Below are positions 20,219 to 30,773 of a stretch of DNA of 64,000 nt, one piece after another. The notes under the pieces were generated by a model. That model was not told where the DNA came from and did no database searches. It worked only from the letters and a program-made list of their open reading frames with translations. Source of the stretch: Spinellus fusiger (Eukaryota > Mucoromycota > Mucoromycetes > Mucorales > Phycomycetaceae); assembly GCA_025094145.1 (NCBI GenBank), contig JALLLS010000090.1, positions 1-64,000 on the forward strand, in the 5' to 3' direction. How positions within the stretch are numbered: position 1 is the stretch's first letter; every line of letters begins with the position of its first letter. The position numbers and the translations under genes are program-made.

Positions 20219-23200
20219 CACACCCAAAGATTTTTGGGATATATAAGGAAATATCCTGAGAATAAGATCACAATATTCTTATGATTGGCCAATGTGTTTT
20301 AAAGGGCTTTTTCAAACTCTACTTGCCTTTTTAGGTAATAATTATTGACTTTGCAATTTAAATGCTATAGAGTTGGATATAAAAGGAAGAAATAGAACAA
20401 GAATCGCCCCAAAATTACAACTCAGTCACTGAATTTATTGTTTAACATGTGTTATCCATAAGTCCACAATATTTGCAGCATAACACTGCTTAAGAAAGAT
20501 GTATTATAGAACACACTGAATTAACTCTAGTGGCCATTGTCCAGAAAATAGAACCAAAATCACTTGTGTTAAGAGCATTGTATTCATTTATTGACTGAAT
20601 GTCAACTGCCTCTACAACTACTACATCATAAAAATCTACCACAACATAAAAATCTACCACAACTGTAGTGCTCAAGGGCAAGACAATATTGTTTCCAATG
20701 CTATCCTTTTGACCCAAGGAAAAAAGAGTGTGAGAGTTGGGGCTTTCTACAGCCAATGTAAAATATTGTGGGTGGGTAGATAGAGTTTGGTCAGAGGCTA
20801 ATTGAAAGTTGTATGGCACAATGGTCGCCATATTCTTTTTTTTTTGTCAGTAGCAACGATCTTACCAAAGACAGGGGAAGCACCAGAAGAAAAGGAAAAG
20901 AGACCAGCCAGACCAACAACAATGCTTCTGGAGCTGCTATTGTTGTCTACTAACTCACGGGAGAGAACAAGAGGACAGAACTGTTGGAACAGCTTAACAT
21001 CGGCTCCAGCAGTGAAGAGATCACCATGACTATACACCTGCCGGTATCCACCTTGAAAGATGTTCATGAAAATGCATTTCTTCCCAAAGGAAATTGCAAC
21101 ATCACGGGAGGGCGATTGGCTGTTGGTGTGCAGTATATGTTCTCTGATGAACTTGTTATACTGCTCTCCTCTCTCAGTCTTATAACAGATAGGAGATCCA
21201 AAATGCAAGATGTCTTCATGCAAATGATGAAGAAGATGCATCCTTGAAGTGCTGCTAATGATTGTATTCTTCACAGACTTCTTTGGGGCTGACAGGGCAT
21301 CATACTGGATGATTACAGCAACCAACTCTTGCGTGAAATATATCACCTTGTTCATGTAGATGTACAGAGAGACATTGATTCTTTGCATGTAAAGAACAGA
21401 GACGAGAGAACCAAGCTTCACAAAACAATTATGAATAATTGCTTTTGAGCTGTTGTTGCTGATGAGTCTTCTCTGGGTCGGGTCATACAAGATAATGGGC
21501 ATCTGCTGTACAATGATATTAAAATCTCTTCTGAGATATGAGCCACAGAGGCGAAAAGTTGTGCAATGCTTTCTTGTGAAAGCCTTTGAGTTGTAGTGAA
21601 AGAAACTTTCTTCCAAGTGCTTCCCTTCTTTTTCGGTATAAAATGGCACCATGCCAATCACAAGGTATCTTGCAACACCAAGGAAGATGGTGTGGAGTAT
21701 TTCAATGGAGAAATCCTTAAAGGGATCCCATGACAAAAGAGACAAGAGGGCTTCACCACCAGTTAGCTTATAGCCAGTGCTGGGGTTACTTCTGAGGCTG
21801 TCATTGTTCGGGTTGCTATCACAACGTTGGCACATCTCCACCAGCTCTTCTCTTCTTCTGGCAGGGGCACCATCCACTACTGCACTCCCACCTTCATTCC
21901 TCCAGTAGCACTTTCTGCATGGGAGCCTAGCCTTGGCACCAAGACTACATGCAATCGCCGCATGCATAGGATTGTCTGCCATGATGAGGTGAAGTACACC
22001 AACAACAAGGACAGACTCACCAAACTCCACATCGAACATCTCGACGTCTCTCTCCAACACCTCGAGGTCTTTTACCAGCTCCGGAGGCATCTCCATTGCC
22101 GACAACTTGTTACTTGTACAAACAAAAAACATGTTCTCTGTCTTGTTCTGTTCCTTGAATGCCATTGCGGTAGGAGACATCACCCAACTCTCAAACTTAT
22201 TCCACTTCTTAGTGGTATTGCCACTTGTGCCATCCAAGAACAAGTTCAGAGGCACAATCTTCACTGGCATGAACTGTCTGTTGGGGCTATTGGTGACCCT
22301 CTTGAGTGGGTGGTGGGTGGTGGAGTTGGTGTGGGTGGGAAATTGAATATCACTAACAATGTCAAGAATGACAATGTTACTGTCAAAAGAGAAACCAGGT
22401 GTTGCTTCATAAGCTTCAGACATCAATCTACCACTTGATGTGAAAAAAGAGGTGAGCTTGTATGTTGTTGTTGTTCCTTCACTGGGAGAGGCGCACACAA
22501 TATCTCCAACCCAGAGATCAACAAAAGTACTGTTGATGGCAACAGAGACCATTGGGTGCTGGAACAGTAGGTGCGTCTTCCAATTTCCACCTTGTTGTGG
22601 TAAAAACACTTTGGTTGGGTGTTCTGTCTGGTAAGGCAGAGAGCATTGCTGTTTTAGTGGGGTTGGCAGTGAGGAGCCTCAAATGCTCGGAAAGATTGTT
22701 CATGAAGAACTCATGAATATTGGTGGTGGGAGGCAAGCCTTTGCACATCTGAACCACTGTAACTTGATGAGTGGTGGTGGAGAACTTGGGAACATTGTTC
22801 TTTGCTCTTTTCTCAAGATTAAGAATCCTGTCCAAGGCAGGTATCTTTTCCCGAGGATTGGCAAGAGTGGCATCCCTAACGTCCTGGCACAGAGACATGA
22901 CCTTTCCCGCAAGTGTCTTTGAGAAGCAACTCTCATTCTTAGAAAAAAACGATGGAAGATTATTTCTAATCTGATTGCAAATGGGAAAACACCTTCCACA
23001 AATGCAGTCTCCTCAAAGGTGTTGCTGTTGCTGTCGAACTGCTCTTCTACAGTAGCCCAAAGAGGTTCCTCTCCAAGCACTTCCTCAGCTTCAGTGATGC
23101 TCTCTTGGTCATCATCACTCTTCTCTTCTACACGGAAGACTGTGGTGATGGCGGGAAGAGGTCTATGAACAATAGCAATGAAACATTATTAGTTTGGTTC

Positions 23201-24327
23201 TTATTATTCTATGCCTCTATTTCTATGATAAATACCGAGAAGAAGACTCAGCCATGGGACTATTCATATAAGAGAATGAGCAGCATTACTTTTGGACTTG
23301 AGATTAATCTTACATGTTGTGGGTGGCAATATGTTTTTTCATAGCTTTATTTGTTTGAAACTTTTTTTTTGCAGATGGTGCAAGTGAATGCTCTTTCTTT
23401 CTTGAATCTGAAGGTAGAGAAGGACATGGTAAATGGGATTTCAGTATTAAATTAGAAAGAGAGTGAGTTGTTTGACTTATGAATTTTGACTTAATTATTG
23501 GGAACTGAAGGCTAAAGTGTGTATACCTCACCAGAATGAAAATATTCTTTATTCTTTGGTCTGTTATTATTTTTTTATTTCTCACACTGCACATACAACT
23601 TAACACTCGAGTACTCTTCAATATGAGCATAGCTGAGCAAGGTGATGTACTATTATTAACAAAGAGAAACAATAGAAGGAAGTGATAGACACTACCAAAG
23701 ACTATTTTAGTGATAAAAAGGTAAGCAGTGTCTTCATCTGGGCTTGAGTTCAATGTGATCCACAAGACATAGCACTGACTCTTTTTCTAATAGATGATAG
23801 ATGACTCATTATTCTCATGAAAAGTATTAAGTACAAGGTAAGCATATTATCTCTCTTGATTGAGTTATTACTAATACACTCTTCTGTTATTAGATAAATA
23901 GAGACTCTTTCTCAAGTCAGTCCAAGGTGGTCTTCTTCCTTCTTTACTGTCTAAGGTGTCTAGGCTGTCTAGGATATACTCCTGAGCATAGTTATCTATC
24001 TTCCAAGGATAAAGCATAAGGCCTTTAGGGTGTGAATTCTATTGCTATGAGGGAATACACCTAGAACAGCAGTGGCTATAGTAATAGTATCATATTATAA
24101 GCTACAGTACTATTAGCTATATTATTATGATAAACAATTTTATTCATTAACACTATATTCTATTGATAATATAATTTGATACTGAGGTATCCATAAAAAG
24201 AAATAATAATTTGGATATCTACAAACCTTTTGATTTTAAACACAGTCTCATAAAAGGGCAAAATTTGGGACCCTCGTAAAAGGAAGAAAATATCACCGCT
24301 TAAAGACCAGAAAAATCTTTGGGTGTG
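20219..24327 (-). mobile_element. Plavaka-type DNA transposon, near full length
   Basis: 4109 bp with terminal inverted repeats CACACCCAAAGATTTTT at both ends, flanked by TA on each side (20217-20218 and 24328-24329). Similar ends occur at 8226-10528, 24504 and 58553-59794, so this is the family's longest copy in the window. The interior codes on the minus strand for a large transposase of the fungal Plavaka group (CACTA-like). Subterminal sequence on both sides is shared with the deleted copies. Confidence 0.88.
20490..23080 (-). pseudogene. Plavaka transposase, frames interrupted
   Basis: The core frame (20798-22609, 603 codons) has the family signatures: LFLDGTSGNTTKKWNKFESW near residue 122, then a C-x2-C pair (CRKCYW) about 110 residues later, and EILHTIFLGVARYL. 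The upstream part lies in another frame (22518-22898, with CICGRCFPIC just before it, possibly a zinc-binding cluster). The probable C-terminal part (20490-20831) is again in a different frame, the switch falling at an A9 run near 20835. These joints could be introns that I could not place or frameshifts; I favour decay. In this group, replication and cutting use an RNase H-like fold; the exact catalytic residues were not assigned. Confidence 0.75.
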
Positions 24328-24503
24328 TACCAAAAATAAAATGAATCCAGTACTACTGTGACTGGAAGCAAATCCAAATGGGTGGTTTTTTATTTTATTT
24401 CACTGCCATGTGACTTGTATTTATTTGGCAGTTGATCCGTTACTGACTTTAGACTGAGTTTCTAATTACTTTTCATTTTAAAAGATAAACACACAGGGTC
24501 TTA

Positions 24504-24600
24504 CACACCTAAAGATTCTTGGAATATATAAGGAGATTCACGGACAATAGAATAACACTATTTCCATAATTGGCTAGTGTATTTTAAAAGACCTGTTCGA
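24504..24600 (+). mobile_element. Isolated Plavaka left end
   Basis: CACACCTAAAGATTCTTGGA preceded by TA, then ATATATAAGGAGATTC and ATTGGCTAGTGTATTTTAAA, mirrors the first ~90 bp of the element at 20219. No matching right end follows within reach; the sequence is cut by the small element at 24650. An old truncated copy. Confidence 0.65.
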
Positions 24601-24649
24601 TGTTTAAATTAATTATTCAGACTCCATATTCCTATTTTAGCAATGTCTA

Positions 24650-25372
24650 TACTATTTTCATAAATTATTGGCGCACTATTAGCAATCAATTTGGCGTATA
24701 CAAAAATATAAAAATACAAAAATACAAAAATAAATTGACGCAGTGTGAGATAGTCAGACGGCTATCATAGACTTGGTGCGTGACATAGCCTTCAATACCA
24801 TCAAACCATAATGACAACTGCCCTTGACTGCTGATGTTCTAAAAAAGGAATTGGTTATAAGAATACCCCTTTTCACATCTATTAAATGGATATTGGTTCT
24901 TTACTTATACATCTAGGAAAGGCAGTAAAGAGGCATAGTTGCTCTGGATTCACCATTAAGTCTGTAAGAGTGAAGTTCTCTTTCATAGTGTGTAGTGTGT
25001 TATTATGTTATTATGTTACTCTTTGTGCCTCTAATCCTTACATTGCCCAACATTACAGCAGAAATAAAGTAAAGATTGACCGATAAATAAGTTTTAAAAT
25101 GGTACAGAATAATTAATAAAAGACAATGAATATTTATTATTAAAATAAAGCAAGAGTAAGAGGAGAAGATCGAGAGAAATAAGTGGGTCTATTTTATGGA
25201 GCAACATACCAAGACCTACAAGAGTACGAATGTAGCGATATCTGTAGAGGACATCTTGTATCAAAGACAGGTCTATAGGTCTTATTGGACAAAGATCCTT
25301 ACAAGACAATCTTCTGAAGAAAATGCGACAAATTATTAATGGAAAGTACGACAATAGTTTGTGGAAATGGTG
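24650..25372. mobile_element. Small TA-flanked element related to Tc1/mariner family 2
   Basis: 723 bp. The left end (TACTATTTTCATAAATTATT then GGCGCAC) and the right end in reverse complement (CACCATTTCCACAAACTATT then GTCGTAC) resemble the termini of 10531-12123 and 46641-48209. TA lies on both sides. No transposase remains; short open frames inside (24886-25086, 25094-25354) match nothing. Probably mobilised in trans. Confidence 0.55.
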
Positions 25373-25998
25373 TATAGCAAAAGAGAAGGAGGGAAAGAGG
25401 GAAAGAGATGAGATCTGTTCTCTGATTTACTATGAATCCACTCACCTACAGAAGCACTCTAGACCTATGTCCAATAAAGACCCTTGTGCCTGATCCCTTT
25501 GACGATGGATCCACAGGCACAATGGAGTGCACTGTATCAAGTGCACTTCTATAGTAGGAATCCGCACCACACATTGGTTGGTAAGCGAACTAGACCCTTT
25601 TACTATTCTATTCAGCCCCTCCTTACAGATCCCACACAACATCCCTCTTCTTCTCCCTTCTTCTTTCTTTTTCCCTTTACTGATTCATTCTACTATTCTA
25701 CACTGCATCTTGATATGTCCATGGCCCTGTCTATTGAGTCAACAGCACAAAGGGGATTGATAAACTAGAACAGCACTCACTATCATTTGAGTTGTGCTGT
25801 CTTTTATTCCTACAGTGTAGTGACTGGTGTCTGTGTTCTCTACCTTCCTATTAAGAGTGTCGGAATTTATTATCATAGAATACTTCTTTATTTCTATTCT
25901 TGGATTTCCAAAGAAAGAAATTGGCTGGTAAGAAATAGAAGAGACAGAAAGGCAGGCTGCGTGCCTTTTCTTCTTCCTCTACTTTATTGTTCTGTCCA
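25373..25998. promoter_or_regulatory. 5' region of the ADAM gene
   Basis: About 620 bp with CT-rich tracts (around 25640-25700 and 25965-25990) like those in front of other genes here. No separate gene is supported, although two overlapping open frames of 77-94 codons exist at 25484-25768. Confidence 0.4.
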
Positions 25999-28900
25999 AT
26001 GACATTCCATAGAATATGGACTGTGTTGCTATGGGCTGTCATGCTGCTGCCATGGATACTAGGTACAGAGACCAAGGCACACGCCCCTTGTTTATACTTA
26101 TTTGTTAGCCCACAGTGTCAACAACCGAAGATTATTGCGGGTGGAGCCTCTGAACTCCCTTCATGTCAACATTGCACCTCGTCCAGAAACCTTTTTCCAG
26201 AAGCGCCACCTGAGCTCTAATCCTAACCATACACCCAATGCCAAAAGTATCGAATACGACGACATTCTCCGCCTGGCCTTCAACAGCCATAATCAAACCT
26301 TCTTTCTTCACCTTATCCCCAACCTTGAGCTATTTCATCCCGAGGCAGTTCTTAACAATGGCCAGGGACAGGAGGAACCACTGCAGCACAAATATTATAG
26401 AATCTACCGTGGTGTAGTAGTCGATAAAGAGAGCTCAGAGTATCGATGGAAAACAGACCGTGCGGGTGTCTTTCGAGAGGGATTGGAGAGTGAGCAGGAA
26501 CCAGGAGTGATGGGATGGGCTCGTATTATCATTCGGCATGATATCAAGTAAATGCTCTTATACTATGGCATACAGGTGCTAAGAAGGGTGTATTGATACT
26601 GCTATACATAGACATTCTCTGGACCATCCTATTGTGGAGGGTACATTTACAGCCTATGATGATATGTACCATATCAAAGTAAAAACCAACTACCATCTCG
26701 CCAAGAGATCCGATGATGCTGAGCTCCCTCATCAAGACACTTCTTCCATGGTGATCTATAGGGATTCTGATACTACCAAAGTAGCATTGAGCCGCAGAGA
26801 CAGTCTCTCCTCAGAACCAGAGTGTGGATTTGATCCAGTACACCACTCACATCACACTCCTCCTTCTCTTCTATCAAAACGCACTCCATTGCGTCTTGGT
26901 ATGGCCGCTAGAGAGTGGGGTGGTATTTCATCGTCTAGTCTATTGAATGTTGATACATTCATGTCTTCCACTCACTCTCCCTTGACAAAGAGAGCCACTG
27001 GATGTCCCACAACAAAGAAAAGTAAGTGCATCCATGGCTTATGGACATCACTAAATACATTGTATAGTCAATTACATGGGAGCAGGTAAAATGTCCCTTT
27101 TGCATTCAAAAAGAAAAAAGAATCAATAACACATAACTCATCCTTTGTTCAGCTGCTGACTGTACTTATGTAAAGTACTACCAATCCACTACCAATGCAC
27201 GTATGCAGATTATCAATGACTGGAATTCTGCTTCTGCTGCTTATGAACGTAGCTTCAATATCTCTTTGGGACTGATTAATATTACTACCATGTCAGAAAT
27301 ATGTCCTCCCACACCTGATCCTAGTGCCTCATGGAATCGTGCCTGTGCAGACACCTACACTATCAGCAACCGTCTTAGTGACTTTAGTCTGTGGAGATCA
27401 AAGATAGGAAACGATGGAGCTGGTCTTTGGCATCTGATGACCAACTGCGCGTAAGTCCAAAGCACTCGTCAAAGAATAAGAAAAAGGCTGCTTAATAAGC
27501 ATGTGGGTATGGATGTGTCTATAGTACTGGTGTACAAGTGGGTGTTGCCTGGTTAAGCAAGTTATGTACATCCACTGTGTTTACTCAAAACAATGGTGGT
27601 GTGACAGAGTATGTCTCTGGTACAGGTGTCTCTTCTATTAGTAAGTGAACAGCCACCCAGGACCCCTTCTATATTCCTGTATTCCTGTATTCCTGTACTG
27701 ATGATGGTGTTTTGTATAGTCCGTGATGAGTGGAAAGTAGTAGCCCATGAAATTGGTCATGGCTTTGGTAAGAAAGACGATGACTCATGAGAGAACAAAG
27801 GCCTAATCATAGTGGCTATTTCTTCCTTCTCTTTATCCATCTATTTTCATACAGGTGCTATTCATGACTGTACTGCCACCACATGTCCCTGCACAAGTGG
27901 CAGTTGTAACTGCTGTCCTTTGAGCGCAACCCAATGTGATGCAGGGGGCACTTATATCATGAACCCCTCCAGCAATGTATCTACCAACAACTTCAGTCCC
28001 TGTTCCATCACTACCATCTGTAATGCATTTCCATCTACAGGAACCTGTCTGGAAGGTGAGATCTTGAGAAGAAGAAAAGGCCCTTTCTTGGTGGTATGTC
28101 TGTTTGTTGCTCATGAAACCGGACACTCTTTTATCACCATTAGAACCTGGCACACGCATACCAAAAACACTGCAGATGTGTGGTAATGGTATTAAAGAAG
28201 CAGGAGAAGACTGTGACACTGGAGGAGTCAATAGTACTTGTTGTAATCCATTGACATGCAAATTCAAGCCTGGTGCTATATGCGAGTAAGTAGCACAGCC
28301 GTCTGCCATGAGAGCATAGAACTCATCTACCCTATGTAGAGATTCCAATGACGGCTGCTGCTCCAACTGCCAGCTGAGGGCATCTTCTTATGTATGCCGA
28401 CCTTCTTCAGGTCCTTGTGATATCCAAGAGTCGTGTTCAGGAAGTTCTGCTACCTGTCCAGATGATAAGTTCCTCAATGATGGTACTCAATGTGGGAATG
28501 GTCTTGCCTGTGCCTCAGGTCAATGTACTTCGCGTGATGATCAGTGTAAGGCTAGAGGCACTGTGATGAATGTGACAAGAAGTTGTTCGAGTGATAGTGG
28601 GGGATGTCAGCTTATATGCAGTAACCCACAAGGACTGGGTTGTATTCTCTTTAATGGTCAGTTTGTGGACGGTACTCCCTGTGGCATTGGTGGTGCCTGT
28701 AAAAATGGTTCTTGCGATCTGTCTAACTTTGGTAATCTCTCTACATACACATCTTTTGTGTGTATGAATAAGTCAACTAATCTACTGTACCATGATAAAT
28801 AGGAGACAATGCTAAGAACTGGTTAGAGAACAATAAGAACATTGCTATTCCAGTGGGGGTGATTCTTGGTGCTATTCTTTTGCTATGTGTTGGACGATGT

Positions 28901-29242
28901 ATATTCTATGGCTGTTGTGGTGGATCTCGCTACCATGTACTGCAGAACTCCAACAAAAGTGTCTATGTCGTGGGCTCAGGCCTTCCTCCTCCTCCTCCTC
29001 CAGGCTTCTACAATGCACCTTATTATCCTCCTCCAATGCAGTCTGGGGCTCCTCCTCCTCCAGGCTGGGTGGATCCTTCTGCCTACAACACCTATAACCC
29101 ACCTGTACCTCCTCCTGTTTATTCCAACAACCCATCTGTTCCCCAGACCCATGATACCTACGAGATGCAACCACCAGGAAGATGGGACGCAAGAGGTCCT
29201 CCACCTTCTTCCTACCCAGGCCATGCACCCAATCAGCACTGA
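25999..29242 (+). CDS. ADAM-type zinc metalloprotease, type I membrane protein (849 aa)
   Basis: Ten exons: 25999-26062, 26109-26547, 26612-27021, 27153-27450, 27525-27640, 27720-27767, 27855-28055, 28144-28285, 28340-28731, 28803-29242, all GT-AG with phase kept. Order: signal peptide (residues 1-21), prodomain with Lys-Arg sites (LAKR, LSKR, LTKR) for proprotein processing, reprolysin domain with zinc motif HEIGHGFGAIHD at 452-463, a disintegrin domain beginning CGNGIKEAGEDCD, a Cys-rich region, one membrane span (about 717-737, IPVGVILGAILLLCVG), and a Pro/Tyr-rich cytoplasmic tail with PPPPPP stretches. This is the architecture of fungal ADAMs, which cut surface or wall proteins; the substrate is unknown. 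The active-site helix is split by an intron between GHGFG and AIHD. Complete and apparently functional. Confidence 0.93.
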
Positions 29243-29525
29243 ATGAATAAGAACCCACTCTCTTTCTCTTACTGATATGTGATATTGGATATCGGATAGC
29301 CATAGCCCATGTTTTTGTATACATACACACATACATACACATACACACACACATACATATACACACATCTATAAATACTCTTTCCCTCTTTCTTTTCTCT
29401 CTTCTAGACTGGATTTAATCTATTAATTTTGAAGCCACAGAAGGTTATGTCTTGCGAGTCAATGAAAATTAGAGAAAAAGAAAGAAAAAAAAAGACATGG
29501 ACTGTGGACTACGGTTTCTTTTTCA

Positions 29526-30180
29526 ATGTCAACAGCATTACAACAAAAGCCAGTACCCAACACAACAGAAATACGAGTGCTTGTGTTGAGTTCTCTAAGT
29601 GCCTTTGGTGCTGGTATAGCAGGTGCTGTTTGGCACACAAAGCGTAAACAGAAAAAAGAGGCCTTGTTAGAAGCCACCCTAGCACAGAATGAGCGTTCTC
29701 GGGCGACATGGCAAGCCGATGCAGCTAGAAAAAGAGCAGTACCCCTACAGCATATCTATACACCTGCTACTCCAGCCTACACTCCTCCCAAAATGACGCC
29801 TGCCGAGTATACTATGGCTAAGAAAGAAGCCAACTTTTTTGCATTCAAGATCCTGGCATATGGGACCATGTTGGCCTGGGGAAGTGCAGGTGTGTTGGCA
29901 CTAGGCGTTGGGTATTGGTTGGAGGTTCGCAGTGTAAGTGGCTTTTTATTTTTTATTTTTTATTTTTATTTGTTTATGTATTTATTTAAAAAGAGAGAAA
30001 CGTATTTATGGGTAATGTCTTTGTTGGCTAATACAAGAGTAGTTTAAAGAATTCTCGGATAAACTACAGGTGATTGTGCCTCGACAGACTTCACGACTAC
30101 GAAAGGCATTGGGTGGAAGTGCCTTTGTAATGAAGGAAGAAGAACAGCAAGAAATCGATGCTATTGTTATTGAAGATTAA
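29526..30180 (+). CDS. TMEM242-like mitochondrial membrane protein (181 aa)
   Basis: Exons 29526-29933 and 30043-30180. The intron ends at AAGAGTAG, which restores FKEFSDKLQVIVP after YWLEVRS. Two hydrophobic segments, about residues 20-36 (VLSSLSAFGAGIAGAVW) and 112-132 (ILAYGTMLAWGSAGVLALGV), are separated by a charged loop. The second span with its following WLEV..F..F..K...I.P pattern fits the TMEM242 family. Human TMEM242 helps assemble the ATP synthase c-ring and interacts with complex I assembly factors in the inner membrane; the same role here is by homology. The C-terminus is acidic. Same orientation as the ADAM gene, 283 bp downstream, and convergent with SF3B3. Confidence 0.75.
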
Positions 30181-30525
30181 TCCATTGCCCATTGATATTG
30201 ATACTATGTGTATTATAATTACCAGATCTTATCTTCTGTTGCCATGACATTCAGGGGAACCTCCTTCTTACCCTTTTTATTTATTTATTTATGTACATAT
30301 AGATATTAAAAAGAAAAAGAAAAAGAAAAGAAAAAAAAGAGAGAATGGAGACACCAGGAAACAAATAAACTTCTTTAGATTGTACATATATATTCTTACT
30401 GTATTATAAGGCATGTCTTATTTTGTGGTGGATTTTGTTATGTAGATTTTTCATGAGAGAATCTTAGGCAGATGGACTAATGAAACCCATAATAGAACTG
30501 TTAGTATTATACAAAACACTCTTTT

Positions 30526-30641
30526 ATTGATTGACTGACTAATTGATTGACTGATTGACTAATTGATTGACTAATTGATTGACTGATTGATTGACTAATT
30601 GATTGACTGATTGATTGACTAATTGATTGACTAATTGATTG
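30526..30641. repeat. 12/16-bp TTGATTGACT minisatellite
   Basis: Tandem ATTGATTGACTA / GATTGATTGACT units over about 115 bp, between the convergent 3' ends of the TMEM242-like gene and SF3B3. Minus-strand open frames with SQSI or NQLV repeats are products of it. Confidence 0.9.
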
Positions 30642-30773
30642 GAAGTTGTAGGCTCTATAACTATAAGATTCAAAAAAGAAAAAGAAAAAAAGGCTGTAGT
30701 TATAGTAAAGCATGCTATGAAGATAAAGACGACTAGGAATTGCAAAGGATGTAATTTTAATGATCCATTGACT

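Noticed and set aside
21827..22438. 203-codon plus-strand frame within the Plavaka element
   Set aside because: Opposite to the recognised transposase core; no resemblance to known proteins, His/Leu-rich shadow frame.
28872..29368. Long minus-strand open frames opposite the ADAM tail
   Set aside because: They are shadows of the proline-codon-rich exon 10 and its CA-rich 3' flank; no family match.
30507..30745. Two minus-strand repeat proteins (QSIS, NQLV)
   Set aside because: Products of the TTGATTGACT minisatellite in two frames.
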